Shown here: in pieces, positions 1-6,382 of the stretch
How positions within the stretch are numbered: position 1 is the first letter of the stretch
Layout: the number at the start of each line of letters is the position of its first letter
Source of the DNA: CAXOVX01 sp964213345
GTDB taxonomy: Bacteria > Pseudomonadota > Alphaproteobacteria > Rickettsiales > Midichloriaceae
Length of the DNA: 7,128 nt
NCBI GenBank assembly: GCA_964213345.1
Contig: CAXOVX010000051.1
Location: forward strand, 1-7,128
Direction of reading: 5' to 3'
The notes under the pieces: model-generated
The model's input: the letters and a program-made list of their open reading frames with translations, nothing else
Database searches by the model: none
What the model was told of the DNA's origin: nothing
Translations under genes and position numbers: made by a program

Positions 1-147
1 GTTGTAATTTTTACCTCCTTTCTTCTTGACTTCTATTACGGATGCTCGGGGTTATAAAGGTAGCATAAACGTTATGAAGTGTTAGTGGTCGTCGGCTTTT
101 GATACTGGCGTTTAGTACACATAGGCAAGGAGGATGCTTTGTTACTC
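1..147. other. Region after truncated hscA, with a patch of lpxC-like sequence
   Basis: On the minus strand this follows the hscA stop. None of the three forward frames encodes anything like the helical lid of an Hsp70. Bases 114-130 are identical, over 17 nt and in the same orientation, to 4815-4831 inside lpxC. Looser similarity (TGCT, then TTACTCT) continues toward the hscA stop once about four extra bases are allowed for. One frame overlapping the hscA stop (ATGA) is open for about 46 codons but resembles no family I know. The stretch is best read as scar sequence between hscA and the next gene. Confidence 0.5.
12..19 (-). promoter_or_regulatory. Strong Shine-Dalgarno site for a gene starting beyond the left edge
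   Basis: Read on the minus strand this is AAGGAGGT, an eight-base match to the anti-Shine-Dalgarno sequence of 16S rRNA and much stronger than the sites in front of the other genes here. No ATG follows inside the window, so the start codon would lie just past base 1. The hscB-hscA order upstream makes ferredoxin (fdx) the usual next gene in isc-type clusters, but that identity is inference from gene order. Confidence 0.4.
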
Positions 148-1662
148 TCATAATTCATAAAATAGGTGCGCCTCTATTTCCTGCTTTCGCCCACTACTAC
201 TCTCTGATGCCGTGACCGTTAGCAAACCATCTGCATCAATACAAAATTTTACTTCCAGATGCACTTGTCCCGCAGGTAGTGGCGAAATATTCTTTAGTTC
301 AAACTGTGCCAAAGAACGACACTCCTCGATTTTTTCACTTTCTCCCTGCAAGATATGTATTTTAAATGCAGTTTGATTATCATGAGATGTGGTAAAAACT
401 TGGGTTACTAATGTAGGAATAGGAGTGTTGCGTGGAATAATAATTTCAACCATATTGCCTAGTAATTCTATCCCCAGTGAAAATGGAGTCACATCTAATA
501 TTAGATGATCAGACTGGCGCGTTAACGCGTGAGCTTGAATTGCGGCTCCCATAGCCACTATTTCTTCAGGATTGATATAGTCTTTGACGCGAATGCCGAA
601 AAAATTTTCTACATGCTTTCGTACACTCGGTATCTTGGTGACTCCACCCACAAGAATTACTTCTTCCACATTACTTTTAGACAGATGTGCATCATTTAAA
701 GTGCAAGTGAGGATTTGCAATGTCTTTTCGATCAAAGGATAAAAACAGATTTCCGCTTCTTCACGCGCAATATTAATGTGCTTACCACAAAATTTTCCTT
801 CCCATACATATGCTGTACTTAAACATTCTTTGATATAACATGCTTGTTTCAGAAAATGCATCAGATCTCCTTGAGTTTTCACAGAAATATCATCATAGTT
901 ACTGCCTGCTTTGTGCAAAAGTAATTTTAGTAACGCTAAGTCGAAATCATTACCACCAAGGTTTACATTTCCACCCGTGGCAATGACGCGCAATATTCCT
1001 TTGTACATTTTCAGTATTGATACATCAAATGTGCCACCTCCAAGATCGTATACAAGAAAATTTCCAGCAGGTTGTACATCTAGGCCATATGCTATAGCAG
1101 CGGCAGTCGGTTCATTCAACAACCTCAAAACCTCTAATCCGGCAATTCCAGCTGCATCACGTGTTGCAGTACGAGCAGCTTCATCAAAATGAGCGGGGAC
1201 TGTGATTACAGCTTTATTTACCAATTTGCCTAAAAATGCCTCAGCATTCTTTTTCAAAAACGCTAAAATTTCCGCTGAAATTTCTGCTGGAGACAGGCTT
1301 AATCCATTTCCTGTACGTATTCTTATCATATTATGCAAGGAATTTTCTATATCTATTTGTAGCGGCAATTCTTCTATATTAATTTCGGCTATACCCTTCC
1401 CCATCAGTCTCTTCATGGAGCTAATATTATCCTTACGGTCTAAAGCATCGTTTCCTACATATATTCTATTATTTTTATCATAATAGACTACGGAAGGCAC
1501 AAGACTCGTGAGCTTCGTACTTTTATTGCATGGTATGATAATTGGATTTTTATCCGGTACATAAGCTATAAGTGAGTTAGTAGTGCCTAAGTCTATACCT
1601 ACAGTGCATCCCTCTTCATCCCTTTGTATTGCTTCAGGTTCTTCTAATTGATAAATTCTCAT
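148..1662 (-). CDS. hscA: Fe-S assembly chaperone HscA (Hsp70 family), C-terminal lid missing
   Basis: HscA is the specialised Hsp70 that, with HscB, releases Fe-S clusters from the scaffold IscU to acceptor proteins in the cytosol. The 504-residue product has a complete nucleotide-binding domain: phosphate-1 loop GIDLGTTNS (22-30), a KRLMG segment whose Lys84 matches the DnaK catalytic lysine, NEPTAAAIAYGLD (183-195), DLGGGTFDVS (206-215) and VGGVTKIPS (338-346). The linker and beta substrate-binding domain follow (LILDVTPFSLGIEL from 387, then IPRNTPIP, FTTSHDNQTA, HILQGE and the DADGLLTVTA strand near 477). This domain pattern and the short N-terminal extension fit HscA better than DnaK. 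HscA proteins are usually about 590-620 residues; this one stops right after the beta domain, so about 100-110 residues of alpha-helical lid are absent. The start is ATG 11 bp after the hscB stop, with AGAGG touching it. The gene may still work, since the pocket that binds the IscU peptide is intact, or it may be a recent pseudogene. Confidence 0.9.
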   Translation of the reverse strand: MRIYQLEEPEAIQRDEEGCTVGIDLGTTNSLIAYVPDKNPIIIPCNKSTKLTSLVPSVVYYDKNNRIYVGNDALDRKDNISSMKRLMGKGIAEINIEELPLQIDIENSLHNMIRIRTGNGLSLSPAEISAEILAFLKKNAEAFLGKLVNKAVITVPAHFDEAARTATRDAAGIAGLEVLRLLNEPTAAAIAYGLDVQPAGNFLVYDLGGGTFDVSILKMYKGILRVIATGGNVNLGGNDFDLALLKLLLHKAGSNYDDISVKTQGDLMHFLKQACYIKECLSTAYVWEGKFCGKHINIAREEAEICFYPLIEKTLQILTCTLNDAHLSKSNVEEVILVGGVTKIPSVRKHVENFFGIRVKDYINPEEIVAMGAAIQAHALTRQSDHLILDVTPFSLGIELLGNMVEIIIPRNTPIPTLVTQVFTTSHDNQTAFKIHILQGESEKIEECRSLAQFELKNISPLPAGQVHLEVKFCIDADGLLTVTASESSSGRKQEIEAHLFYEL

Positions 1663-1673
1663 CCTCTATTTGC

Positions 1674-2273
1674 TTAAAAAGAATCACATTTTTGAAAAAT
1701 CTCTTTCTGAAATCCTATAACAAATCTTAACTTTGTGTAGCTATCACACGCCTCTTCGTACTGATGCGTTGTAATTAGGTGAATAATCTTCATGATAAGA
1801 AAATTATGCAATTGTTCAAAATCTTTTTGCATTTTGTAAACGCCTTCCTGATCCTTGGCATTTACTAAATTTTCGTGCCATGCGAACGACTCTATTAATA
1901 ACCCTTCTGGTGCCTCAGCCTTGTACCCATGCTTGTTTAGAATGTATTCCATTCTAAGTAGCGGTGATACCAAAATTTTGTACGCTCTGTTATAGAGCGC
2001 AGCATTCTCAAGTGCAATTTTTTTTTCAAGAACAGAGCCATTTATAAAGCGATCGGGGTGCACTAGTCCTAACTTTTCAAACACTTTGTCTTGTAGTTTT
2101 ATCAAATCAATGATTGGGGATTCTTCTATATCAAATAAAGCATAGCAGTTGTCTTTCACCATATCTTGTATTGGTTGTATTTTTTTGCATAGTGGGCAAA
2201 ATAACATATTACCAGCAATTAATTCTTTGCAATGTGGGCAAGCAATATATACACTTTTTCGCCGTACTGTCAT
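1674..2273 (-). CDS. hscB: Fe-S assembly co-chaperone HscB (Hsc20) with N-terminal tetracysteine domain
   Basis: HscB is the J-protein that brings IscU to HscA and stimulates its ATPase. The 199-residue product begins with a zinc-ribbon-like CPHC (12-15) and CPLC (26-29). A J domain follows with HPDRF at 72-76, the HPD motif needed to trigger Hsp70 ATPase. Next come a segment of the type A-x-x-N-x-A-Y-x-x-L (ENAALYNRAYKIL), LSP and R-x-E-Y, then a C-terminal three-helix region that in this family binds IscU. The tetracysteine domain plus the following KxIQP resembles human mitochondrial HSCB and, from memory, some alphaproteobacterial HscBs; E. coli HscB lacks it. I chose the ATG 10 bp after the rnc stop. 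An in-frame ATG at 2327 would add 18 residues inside rnc and has no support from the family. No clear Shine-Dalgarno precedes either start. The gene sits directly upstream of hscA, as in isc operons. Confidence 0.88.
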   Translation of the reverse strand: MTVRRKSVYIACPHCKELIAGNMLFCPLCKKIQPIQDMVKDNCYALFDIEESPIIDLIKLQDKVFEKLGLVHPDRFINGSVLEKKIALENAALYNRAYKILVSPLLRMEYILNKHGYKAEAPEGLLIESFAWHENLVNAKDQEGVYKMQKDFEQLHNFLIMKIIHLITTHQYEEACDSYTKLRFVIGFQKEIFQKCDSF

Positions 2274-2283
2274 AAAAGCACTT

Positions 2284-2976
2284 TTATGTATTACTTTTGC
2301 CGATCTTATCCATAAGGAATTTGGCAATTAATTGCTCTGTTCCTTTGCGAGACTTCCCTGTAGTATGTATGGGTTGCAATCCTTCAACGTATCCCTCAAT
2401 CGTAAAATTTGGCATATGAGATAGTCCTTCTTGCTTAATAATTGTATATTTTGGTATAGGTTTTCCATTTTTTTGAGCCCATTCTTGCAATTGTGATTTA
2501 TAATCTTGAGAGATTGAGTACAGTTTGGGACTAACAAATAGTGGCTGCCATAATTTTTGGATCACAGAGCTGACAACATTATAGTTACTATCCAGATATA
2601 CTGCCGCCATTAAAGCTTCTAAAGTATTCTCAAGATTATGCTTGTTACTTCTTCCTCCGATGTTTTCCTCTCCTATATCCATCACGATATACTTACCCAG
2701 ATCTATAGACATGGCAATTTCAAACAAAACATTAGTATTTACCAGATTTGCTTGCATCACAGAAAGCATCCCCTCAGCAGCTTCTGTGTGCTGTCTGTAT
2801 AAGAAATCTGCTATTACCAGACCTATCACACTATCACCTAAAAATTCTAACCTCTGATAGTTTGAATTTCCTACTTTTACCTCCTTATGACTAGGATGAG
2901 TAATGGCGTGAATAAGCAGATCTTTATCTTTAAAGGTATATCCTATAGCTTTTTCCAAATTTGCTATTGTTGACAC
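2284..2976 (-). CDS. rnc: Ribonuclease III
   Basis: RNase III cleaves double-stranded RNA in rRNA precursors and regulatory duplexes. The 230-residue product has the usual length and layout. An endonuclease domain (about 1-150) carries the signature RLEFLGDSVIG (42-52). A double-stranded-RNA-binding domain (about 157-226) starts at DYKSQLQEWAQ and ends with GKSRKGTEQLIAKFL. By alignment to E. coli from memory, E44, D48, E68 and E120 match E41, D45, E65 and E117. Position 41 is Gln where E. coli has Glu38, and position 117 is Asn where E. coli has the metal ligand Asp114. The start is GTG and its G is the last base of the murB stop (TAGTG), implying translational coupling. There is no era gene after it; hscB follows instead. 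Confidence 0.93.
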   Translation of the reverse strand: MSTIANLEKAIGYTFKDKDLLIHAITHPSHKEVKVGNSNYQRLEFLGDSVIGLVIADFLYRQHTEAAEGMLSVMQANLVNTNVLFEIAMSIDLGKYIVMDIGEENIGGRSNKHNLENTLEALMAAVYLDSNYNVVSSVIQKLWQPLFVSPKLYSISQDYKSQLQEWAQKNGKPIPKYTIIKQEGLSHMPNFTIEGYVEGLQPIHTTGKSRKGTEQLIAKFLMDKIGKSNT

Positions 2977-3881
2977 TATTTATTACCTACTATTATTATT
3001 TCTGGTTCCAAAAAAATACTAAATTTGCTGTATACTCTGTCCCTCACGATGTAAATGATATCCTCTAAATCTTTAGAAGTTGCACTACCATTGTTGACCA
3101 AAAAATTACAATGTAACTCTGAAATTTTGGCTCCACCTACGCACAATCCCCTGCATCCTGCTTGATCTATTAATTCCCAAGCTTTTTGGGGACCATTGGG
3201 ATTCTTAAATGTAGAGCCACCAGTGCGTGATCTTATAGGTTGCGTTCTTTCCCTATCTGCCTGAATTGATTCAACTTTATGTAAAATATTAGCTACCTCA
3301 TCGATGTATCCCGCAAATAAAGCCTCTGTAAAAATCCAGTTAGAATCAATCTCTTTGCCCCGGTAATGGTAACCGATTTCGTATGGTATGAATGTCTTAA
3401 TTTCACCAGTTACCCCGACGGTCGTAGCTTGCACCAACAATAGTTGGATATCTCCACCATATGCACCTGCATTCACAGCAAGCGCTCCACCTACAGTGCC
3501 AGGAATACTAGACAAAAACTCAAATCCACCTATCCTATGCTGCATAGCAAACATGGAAAGATTTACATCTAAGGCTGAAGCTCCTGCTAGTATGCAATGT
3601 GGCATTTCTGCTATCAGCTCAACTCTGTTAAACCCACGGCCTAATCTAATTACGACTCCGTCTATGCCACGATCTCTGATTAAAACGTTAGACCCTACTC
3701 CAAGCACAAAAATAGGGATATCATTCGGTTTATTGCGCAAAAAAAATTGCAGATCTTCTGTATCATGTGGAATAAAAAGCACTTCTGCAGGGCCACCAGT
3801 GCCAAACCAGCATATTTTACTTAAATCTGCATCTTCTCGGTATTTACCGCGGACTGCTGGCAATCTATCTAATAGTGACAT
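2976..3881 (-). CDS. murB: UDP-N-acetylenolpyruvoylglucosamine reductase MurB (type II)
   Basis: MurB uses NADPH and FAD to reduce UDP-GlcNAc-enolpyruvate to UDP-MurNAc, the second committed step of peptidoglycan synthesis in the cytosol. From the ATG at 3881 the product has 301 residues. Visible motifs are FGTGG (26-30), the FAD-binding GVGSNVLIRDRG (61-72), SSIPGTVGGALAVNAGAYGG (124-143), GYHYR (170-174) with the substrate-site arginine, GGSTFKNP (221-228) with the proton-donor Ser223, and LEPE near the C-terminus with the catalytic Glu294. The length and missing Tyr-loop insertion fit type II enzymes. A TTG at 3893 would add four residues but the ATG is preferred; neither has a clear Shine-Dalgarno. 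The stop overlaps the GTG of rnc. murC and ddl, common neighbours, are absent from this window. Confidence 0.93.
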   Translation of the reverse strand: MSLLDRLPAVRGKYREDADLSKICWFGTGGPAEVLFIPHDTEDLQFFLRNKPNDIPIFVLGVGSNVLIRDRGIDGVVIRLGRGFNRVELIAEMPHCILAGASALDVNLSMFAMQHRIGGFEFLSSIPGTVGGALAVNAGAYGGDIQLLLVQATTVGVTGEIKTFIPYEIGYHYRGKEIDSNWIFTEALFAGYIDEVANILHKVESIQADRERTQPIRSRTGGSTFKNPNGPQKAWELIDQAGCRGLCVGGAKISELHCNFLVNNGSATSKDLEDIIYIVRDRVYSKFSIFLEPEIIIVGNK

Positions 3882-4145
3882 TATTAGTACCAAACTGCAT
3901 TAGACTTATTTCGAAACCCTGCTTCTGCTATGAACGTTGCATCACTCCAGTGCTCGAATCCCCATGTATATCCACTACATTGCGGCTCTGTGCTCTATAT
4001 GTTCCTTTGCGCTCCGTCAGCAAAGCGAGTTATTCAAGTAATTCTTTGTGCTTCTGGAGTTTTATGTCTAACCATTGTACATCAGCCACACTACATCTCC
4101 TAAGCTTATCTCGAGCACAATATATAGCACCGGCACTAGGACTAA
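3882..4145. other. 264-bp insert between lpxC and murB, repeat-like
   Basis: The other genes of the murB-rnc-hscB-hscA run are tightly packed, so this gap stands out. On the minus strand it starts with a short ORF overlapping the lpxC stop (listed separately). The rest is more GC-rich by eye than other spacers here. It contains the stem CTTTGC/GCAAAG (4005-4010 with 4020-4025, 9-nt loop) and CACTCCAGTG. It ends with TTTCGAAATAAGTCTAATG just before murB. Read in the frame of the short ORF it stays open for another 33 codons after the TAA. This texture resembles the dispersed palindromic repeats of rickettsial genomes, but no second copy is present in the window, so the classification is inference. 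Confidence 0.35.
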
Positions 4146-4152
4146 TCAACAT
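4030..4152 (-). CDS. Hypothetical 40-residue ORF coupled to lpxC
   Basis: An ATG overlaps the end of lpxC (the string ATGTTGA holds this start and the lpxC TGA), a typical arrangement for translational coupling. The product begins MLISPSAGAIYCARDKLRR and ends in a charged, helix-prone tail (VQWLDIKLQKHKELLE). I recognise no family. The same frame has a GTG further in, preceded by AGGAGATGTA, so translation could also begin there and give about 19 residues. It could be a small real gene, the head of a gene broken by the repeat-like sequence that follows, or chance. The overlap with lpxC and the good internal ribosome-binding site are the only support. Confidence 0.25.
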   Translation of the reverse strand: MLISPSAGAIYCARDKLRRCSVADVQWLDIKLQKHKELLE

Positions 4153-5048
4153 ATCACGTAAGATTCAGGATCAGATAATAATTTTTTTAACACAAGATTA
4201 TTCATAACATGTCCGGTTTTTACCGCCTTTACATTACATACTACCCGTGCTCCTGCTAGATAAAGATCTCCTATGCAATCTAATATTTTATGGCGCACAA
4301 ATTCATTTTCATAACGTAATCCACCTTCATTCATAATACCATCTGCGCCTATAGCAATTGCGTTATCTAAAGACGCTCCATTTGCTAGTCCCATCTCCCG
4401 TAACCTAGTTAGCTCTTCTATAAAGCCAAATGTACGTGCTTTGCCTATTGCGAGTGCAAAAGACGCCTGATCAGCAGAAAAAACGAAACTTTGCTTACCC
4501 ACAGTAATATTGATAAAATCTATAAAAAATTCTACCGAGAGCTCATTTCCAGCTGCACATGGTGATAGCATAATATTTGTATCACCACGAGCTACCTCTA
4601 CAGCTTTAAGTACCCTAATAACTTTGCGCTTAGCACTCTGCGTTACGTTTCCTGCACGCTGTATAGCTTGCACAAAATAGTCGGCACTTCCATCCATAAT
4701 CGGCACTTCTGGCCCATTTAGGCTTACAATAGCATTATCTATTTCGCATCCCCAAAATGCAGACATCAAATGCTCAATCGTCATAACTTGTGCTCCATCT
4801 TCGTTAGCAACAGCAGTACACATAGGCAAGGTGCTAATTACTCTGTCAAACTTTGCTGGAATAATATTATTGCAATGTAAATCGGTTCTGCAAAACACGA
4901 TTCCAGCACCGCAGTCTGCTGGAGCAATTTGCATCGTCACATGCTTACCACTATGTATACCTATACCTGAGACCGAAACGGTAAACGCTATAGTTTTTTG
5001 CACTTTTTTAAAACCACAATTACGCCAATTCTCTTTTCTAACATTCAC
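4146..5048 (-). CDS. lpxC: UDP-3-O-acyl-N-acetylglucosamine deacetylase LpxC
   Basis: LpxC is the zinc amidase that carries out the first committed step of lipid A synthesis in the cytosol. In the 300-residue reading, all expected active-site elements are present: GIGIHSGK (28-35), TIEHLMSA (90-97) with general base Glu92 and zinc ligand His93, GPEVPIMDGSA (112-122), FVRHKILD (250-257) with zinc ligands His253 and Asp257, and KTGH ending at catalytic His280. ARTFGFI and LANGASLDNA match the alphaproteobacterial forms. The start shown is GTG at 5048. An in-frame GTG at 5003 gives a 285-residue protein starting VQKTIAF, which lines up better with the rickettsial N-terminus as I remember it, so the first 15 residues are doubtful. 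Presence of LpxC indicates that the organism makes lipopolysaccharide. Confidence 0.95.
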   Translation of the reverse strand: MNVRKENWRNCGFKKVQKTIAFTVSVSGIGIHSGKHVTMQIAPADCGAGIVFCRTDLHCNNIIPAKFDRVISTLPMCTAVANEDGAQVMTIEHLMSAFWGCEIDNAIVSLNGPEVPIMDGSADYFVQAIQRAGNVTQSAKRKVIRVLKAVEVARGDTNIMLSPCAAGNELSVEFFIDFINITVGKQSFVFSADQASFALAIGKARTFGFIEELTRLREMGLANGASLDNAIAIGADGIMNEGGLRYENEFVRHKILDCIGDLYLAGARVVCNVKAVKTGHVMNNLVLKKLLSDPESYVIC

Positions 5049-5116
5049 GTTACCGCATTGCAGGATTCAGGACCAATCACGTATAATCACTACACTCCCT
5101 CCCTACTATTGCGCTC

Positions 5117-5305
5117 CTAGTGTTCATCTAAAAGTGGCTTAGTATTAACCCGCGATGAATAACACGGAAAACCAGTCCTCACTTTAGCATATATGGCACG
5201 AATCGCAACTGCAATATCAACACATATTGCGGAATATAGATCAATACTGTTGTAAAAATTAATAATGAACAACAAGAAAATCAAGCAGGCCAGTATAGCG
5301 ATCAT
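5117..5305 (-). CDS. Hypothetical small protein with one N-terminal membrane segment
   Basis: This 62-residue ORF begins with a clear hydrophobic stretch (ILACLIFLLFIINFY, residues 3-17), followed by a mostly polar tail ending LLDEH. It lies on the same strand as lpxC, 68 bp upstream of the annotated lpxC start, so it could be the first gene of that transcript. I do not recognise the protein and see no Shine-Dalgarno before its ATG. The spacer between it and lpxC contains AGGGAGGGAG on the minus strand, but no start codon at a useful distance leads into a long frame. It may be a lineage-specific membrane protein, a truncated gene head, or a chance ORF in AT-rich DNA. Confidence 0.25.
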   Translation of the reverse strand: MIAILACLIFLLFIINFYNSIDLYSAICVDIAVAIRAIYAKVRTGFPCYSSRVNTKPLLDEH

Positions 5306-5391
5306 ATATCGAATTTTGCTTTTGATCTGTATTAAAAATTTGGTAATTGTGCAATTTGCTCATACGAACAAACCCAACCAGATCATAGGCA

Positions 5392-5397
5392 ATTATA
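5392..5397 (-). promoter_or_regulatory. Candidate -10 element for the leftward transcript
   Basis: The minus strand reads TATAAT exactly, within ACTAGTATAATTGCC. Spacings of 16-18 bp give only poor -35 matches (about 3 of 6). Its position, about 80-90 bp upstream of the small membrane ORF and about 340 bp upstream of lpxC, suits a promoter for the lpxC side. In AT-rich DNA a perfect -10 can occur by chance. Confidence 0.3.
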
Positions 5398-5607
5398 CTA
5401 GTCTATCATTTAAGATCCATTAATCAGCTATTAATAACTTGTTTCTAATCTCAAACTTAGGTTGCACAGTATATGTGATTAAATTTTACTTCTATTGAAT
5501 ATAAAATTAAAAAATTTGATATTTTATGTTCTAATTAAAAAATAAATGTTTACCATATACGCTATGAACATGTTATTAGACATTCGTAATCTTCGTTAAA
5601 TTTGATT

Positions 5608-5613
5608 GGGGGA
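5608..5613 (+). promoter_or_regulatory. Ribosome-binding site that decides the pilin start
   Basis: GGGGGA ends three bases before the ATG at 5617. It supports that ATG over the in-frame TTG at 5602, which lies upstream of the purine run and would give a 130-residue product. Confidence 0.55.
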
Positions 5614-5616
5614 TGT

Positions 5617-5994
5617 ATGAGTAAAAATTTTAAGAAAAATAAAATGAGATTTATGCAAACTATATTAGCGATATTGTTTTTCTTCACGGCTACAATTACA
5701 GGAGTCGCAGATGTAATAAGGTCGGCTTATGCAGACGAACCAAAAAAAAATTATGCAGATTCTGATATCGTGAAAGTGTTGTGTAATGCTGTGGATTTTA
5801 TAGCTCATGGTCCTGGAAAAGTTGTGGCTATGCTTATATTAATATCTTTGGCAATAGCGCTTTTCTTAGGAAAGGTCACATGGGGTTTAGCAATAGCTGT
5901 TGGAGTGGGTATTGGCTTGATGATGGGAGCGTCAAATATTATGATGATACTATCGGGAGATTCAACTGACATCTGTGCACAAGTGAAGAAGTAA
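5617..5994 (+). CDS. virB2: VirB2/TrbC-type type IV secretion pilin precursor
   Basis: VirB2 is the major pilin of type IV secretion systems; it is inserted in the inner membrane, processed, and polymerised into the pilus. The 125-residue precursor has a lysine-rich start (KNFKKNKMR), a hydrophobic signal segment (about 14-31) and a likely signal peptidase cleavage after Ala-Tyr-Ala (37-39). The mature part begins DEPKK and has two membrane segments separated by a short polar turn (about 68-84 and 87-112), with the family-typical GPGKVVAMLILISLAIALFLGK and W-G-L-A-I-A. Cys56 precedes the first helix and Cys120 is near the C-terminus, so a disulfide is possible. No virB3, virB4 or other secretion gene is next to it. 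Rickettsiales are known for scattered vir clusters and multiple VirB2 copies, which fits this solitary gene. Confidence 0.85.
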   Translation: MSKNFKKNKMRFMQTILAILFFFTATITGVADVIRSAYADEPKKNYADSDIVKVLCNAVDFIAHGPGKVVAMLILISLAIALFLGKVTWGLAIAVGVGIGLMMGASNIMMILSGDSTDICAQVKK

Positions 5995-6052
5995 TTGAAA
6001 GAAAGTAGATTTAATTAGACTGTATGCGCACGTTTTACATTTTTCGGTATAG

Positions 6053-6083
6053 CACCAAGATCCATTTATTTTGAATTTTGGTG
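6053..6083 (+). terminator. Hairpin downstream of the pilin gene, possible terminator
   Basis: CACCAAGAT (6053-6061) can pair with ATTTTGGTG (6075-6083): nine base pairs including one G-T pair, with a 13-nt loop. It lies 58 bp after the pilin stop. No T-run follows, so it may instead stabilise the 3' end of the transcript. Confidence 0.3.
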
Positions 6084-6353
6084 TGGGTGTGTTAGGCTGC
6101 TGCCAATCGTATGATTTAATTAGCTTTGCTAGTTTGCTCTGTCTTGCTGTGAAGGGAGTTGTATTTTTGTTTTCTGCTGTGCAACGGGTTGGTTACTTTT
6201 TTGTATGCGGCGGAGATTTAAAGTCTGTGAGTGTGATGACGTACAGAATGAGACAATCAGTTGGAAATGGCGCTTTTTGAGATACCTAAGGATTATAATA
6301 CTAAAAACCCCCGCTTACTTTACCATGGCGTATTTACAGGGGAAGTCTCATGT

Positions 6354-6382
6354 AAAAAATTTTATAAAAATTTCATTTTATA
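6354..6382 (-). terminator. Possible terminator after the tRNA
   Basis: Immediately after the tRNA CCA, the minus strand can form an all-AT stem TATAAAA/TTTTATA (6376-6382 with 6363-6369). It is followed by AAA and then six Ts. The stem is weak, but the position and T-run suit termination or processing of the tRNA transcript. Confidence 0.35.

Larger units (their letters stand above)
5306..5616. other. AT-rich divergent spacer between the lpxC side and the pilin gene
   Basis: No supported gene lies in this stretch. It separates leftward transcription (lpxC and beyond) from rightward transcription (pilin gene). Two short reading frames touch it and overlap antisense to each other: 5265-5423 (+), 52 residues starting MNNKKIKQ, and 5259-5363 (-), 34 residues starting MSKLHNYQ. 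Neither has a ribosome-binding site. ATTAAT occurs at 5419-5424 and 5430-5435, and since it is its own reverse complement it forms both a direct and an inverted pair that could be a protein-binding site. Promoter-like sequence for the pilin gene is ambiguous: TTGCAC at 5462-5467 with TTTACT 17 bp downstream is one weak candidate. Confidence 0.5.

Noticed and set aside
2274..2327. Longer hscB start (ATG at 2327), overlapping rnc by 44 bp
   Set aside because: The extra 18 residues match nothing in the family and overlap the rnc dsRNA-binding domain, and an ATG just after the rnc stop gives the expected N-terminus.
3388..4207. Long plus-strand frames antisense to murB and across the lpxC-murB gap
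   Set aside because: They are shadows of murB or lack any recognisable protein features, and all confident genes here run on the minus strand.
4158..5075. Resemblance between GATTCAGGATCAG at the lpxC 3' end and GATTCAGGACCAA upstream of lpxC
   Set aside because: Only about ten contiguous bases match and the first lies in conserved lpxC coding sequence, so chance is sufficient.
5058..5087. TTGCAG, 18-bp gap, perfect TATAAT on the plus strand upstream of lpxC
   Set aside because: The -35 matches only three of six positions and there is no plus-strand gene downstream for it to serve.
5265..5423. Plus-strand 52-residue ORF starting MNNKKIKQ with hydrophobic stretches
   Set aside because: No ribosome-binding site, hydrophobic run broken by charged residues, and it overlaps other equally weak frames on the opposite strand in AT-rich DNA. 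Kept only as a note in the spacer entry.
6071..6280. 69-codon plus-strand frame after the pilin gene, considered as a virB3-like gene
   Set aside because: It starts with TTG inside a hairpin arm, has no Shine-Dalgarno, and shows none of the VirB3 features such as an N-terminal L-T-R-P-x-x-x-x-G-V pattern.
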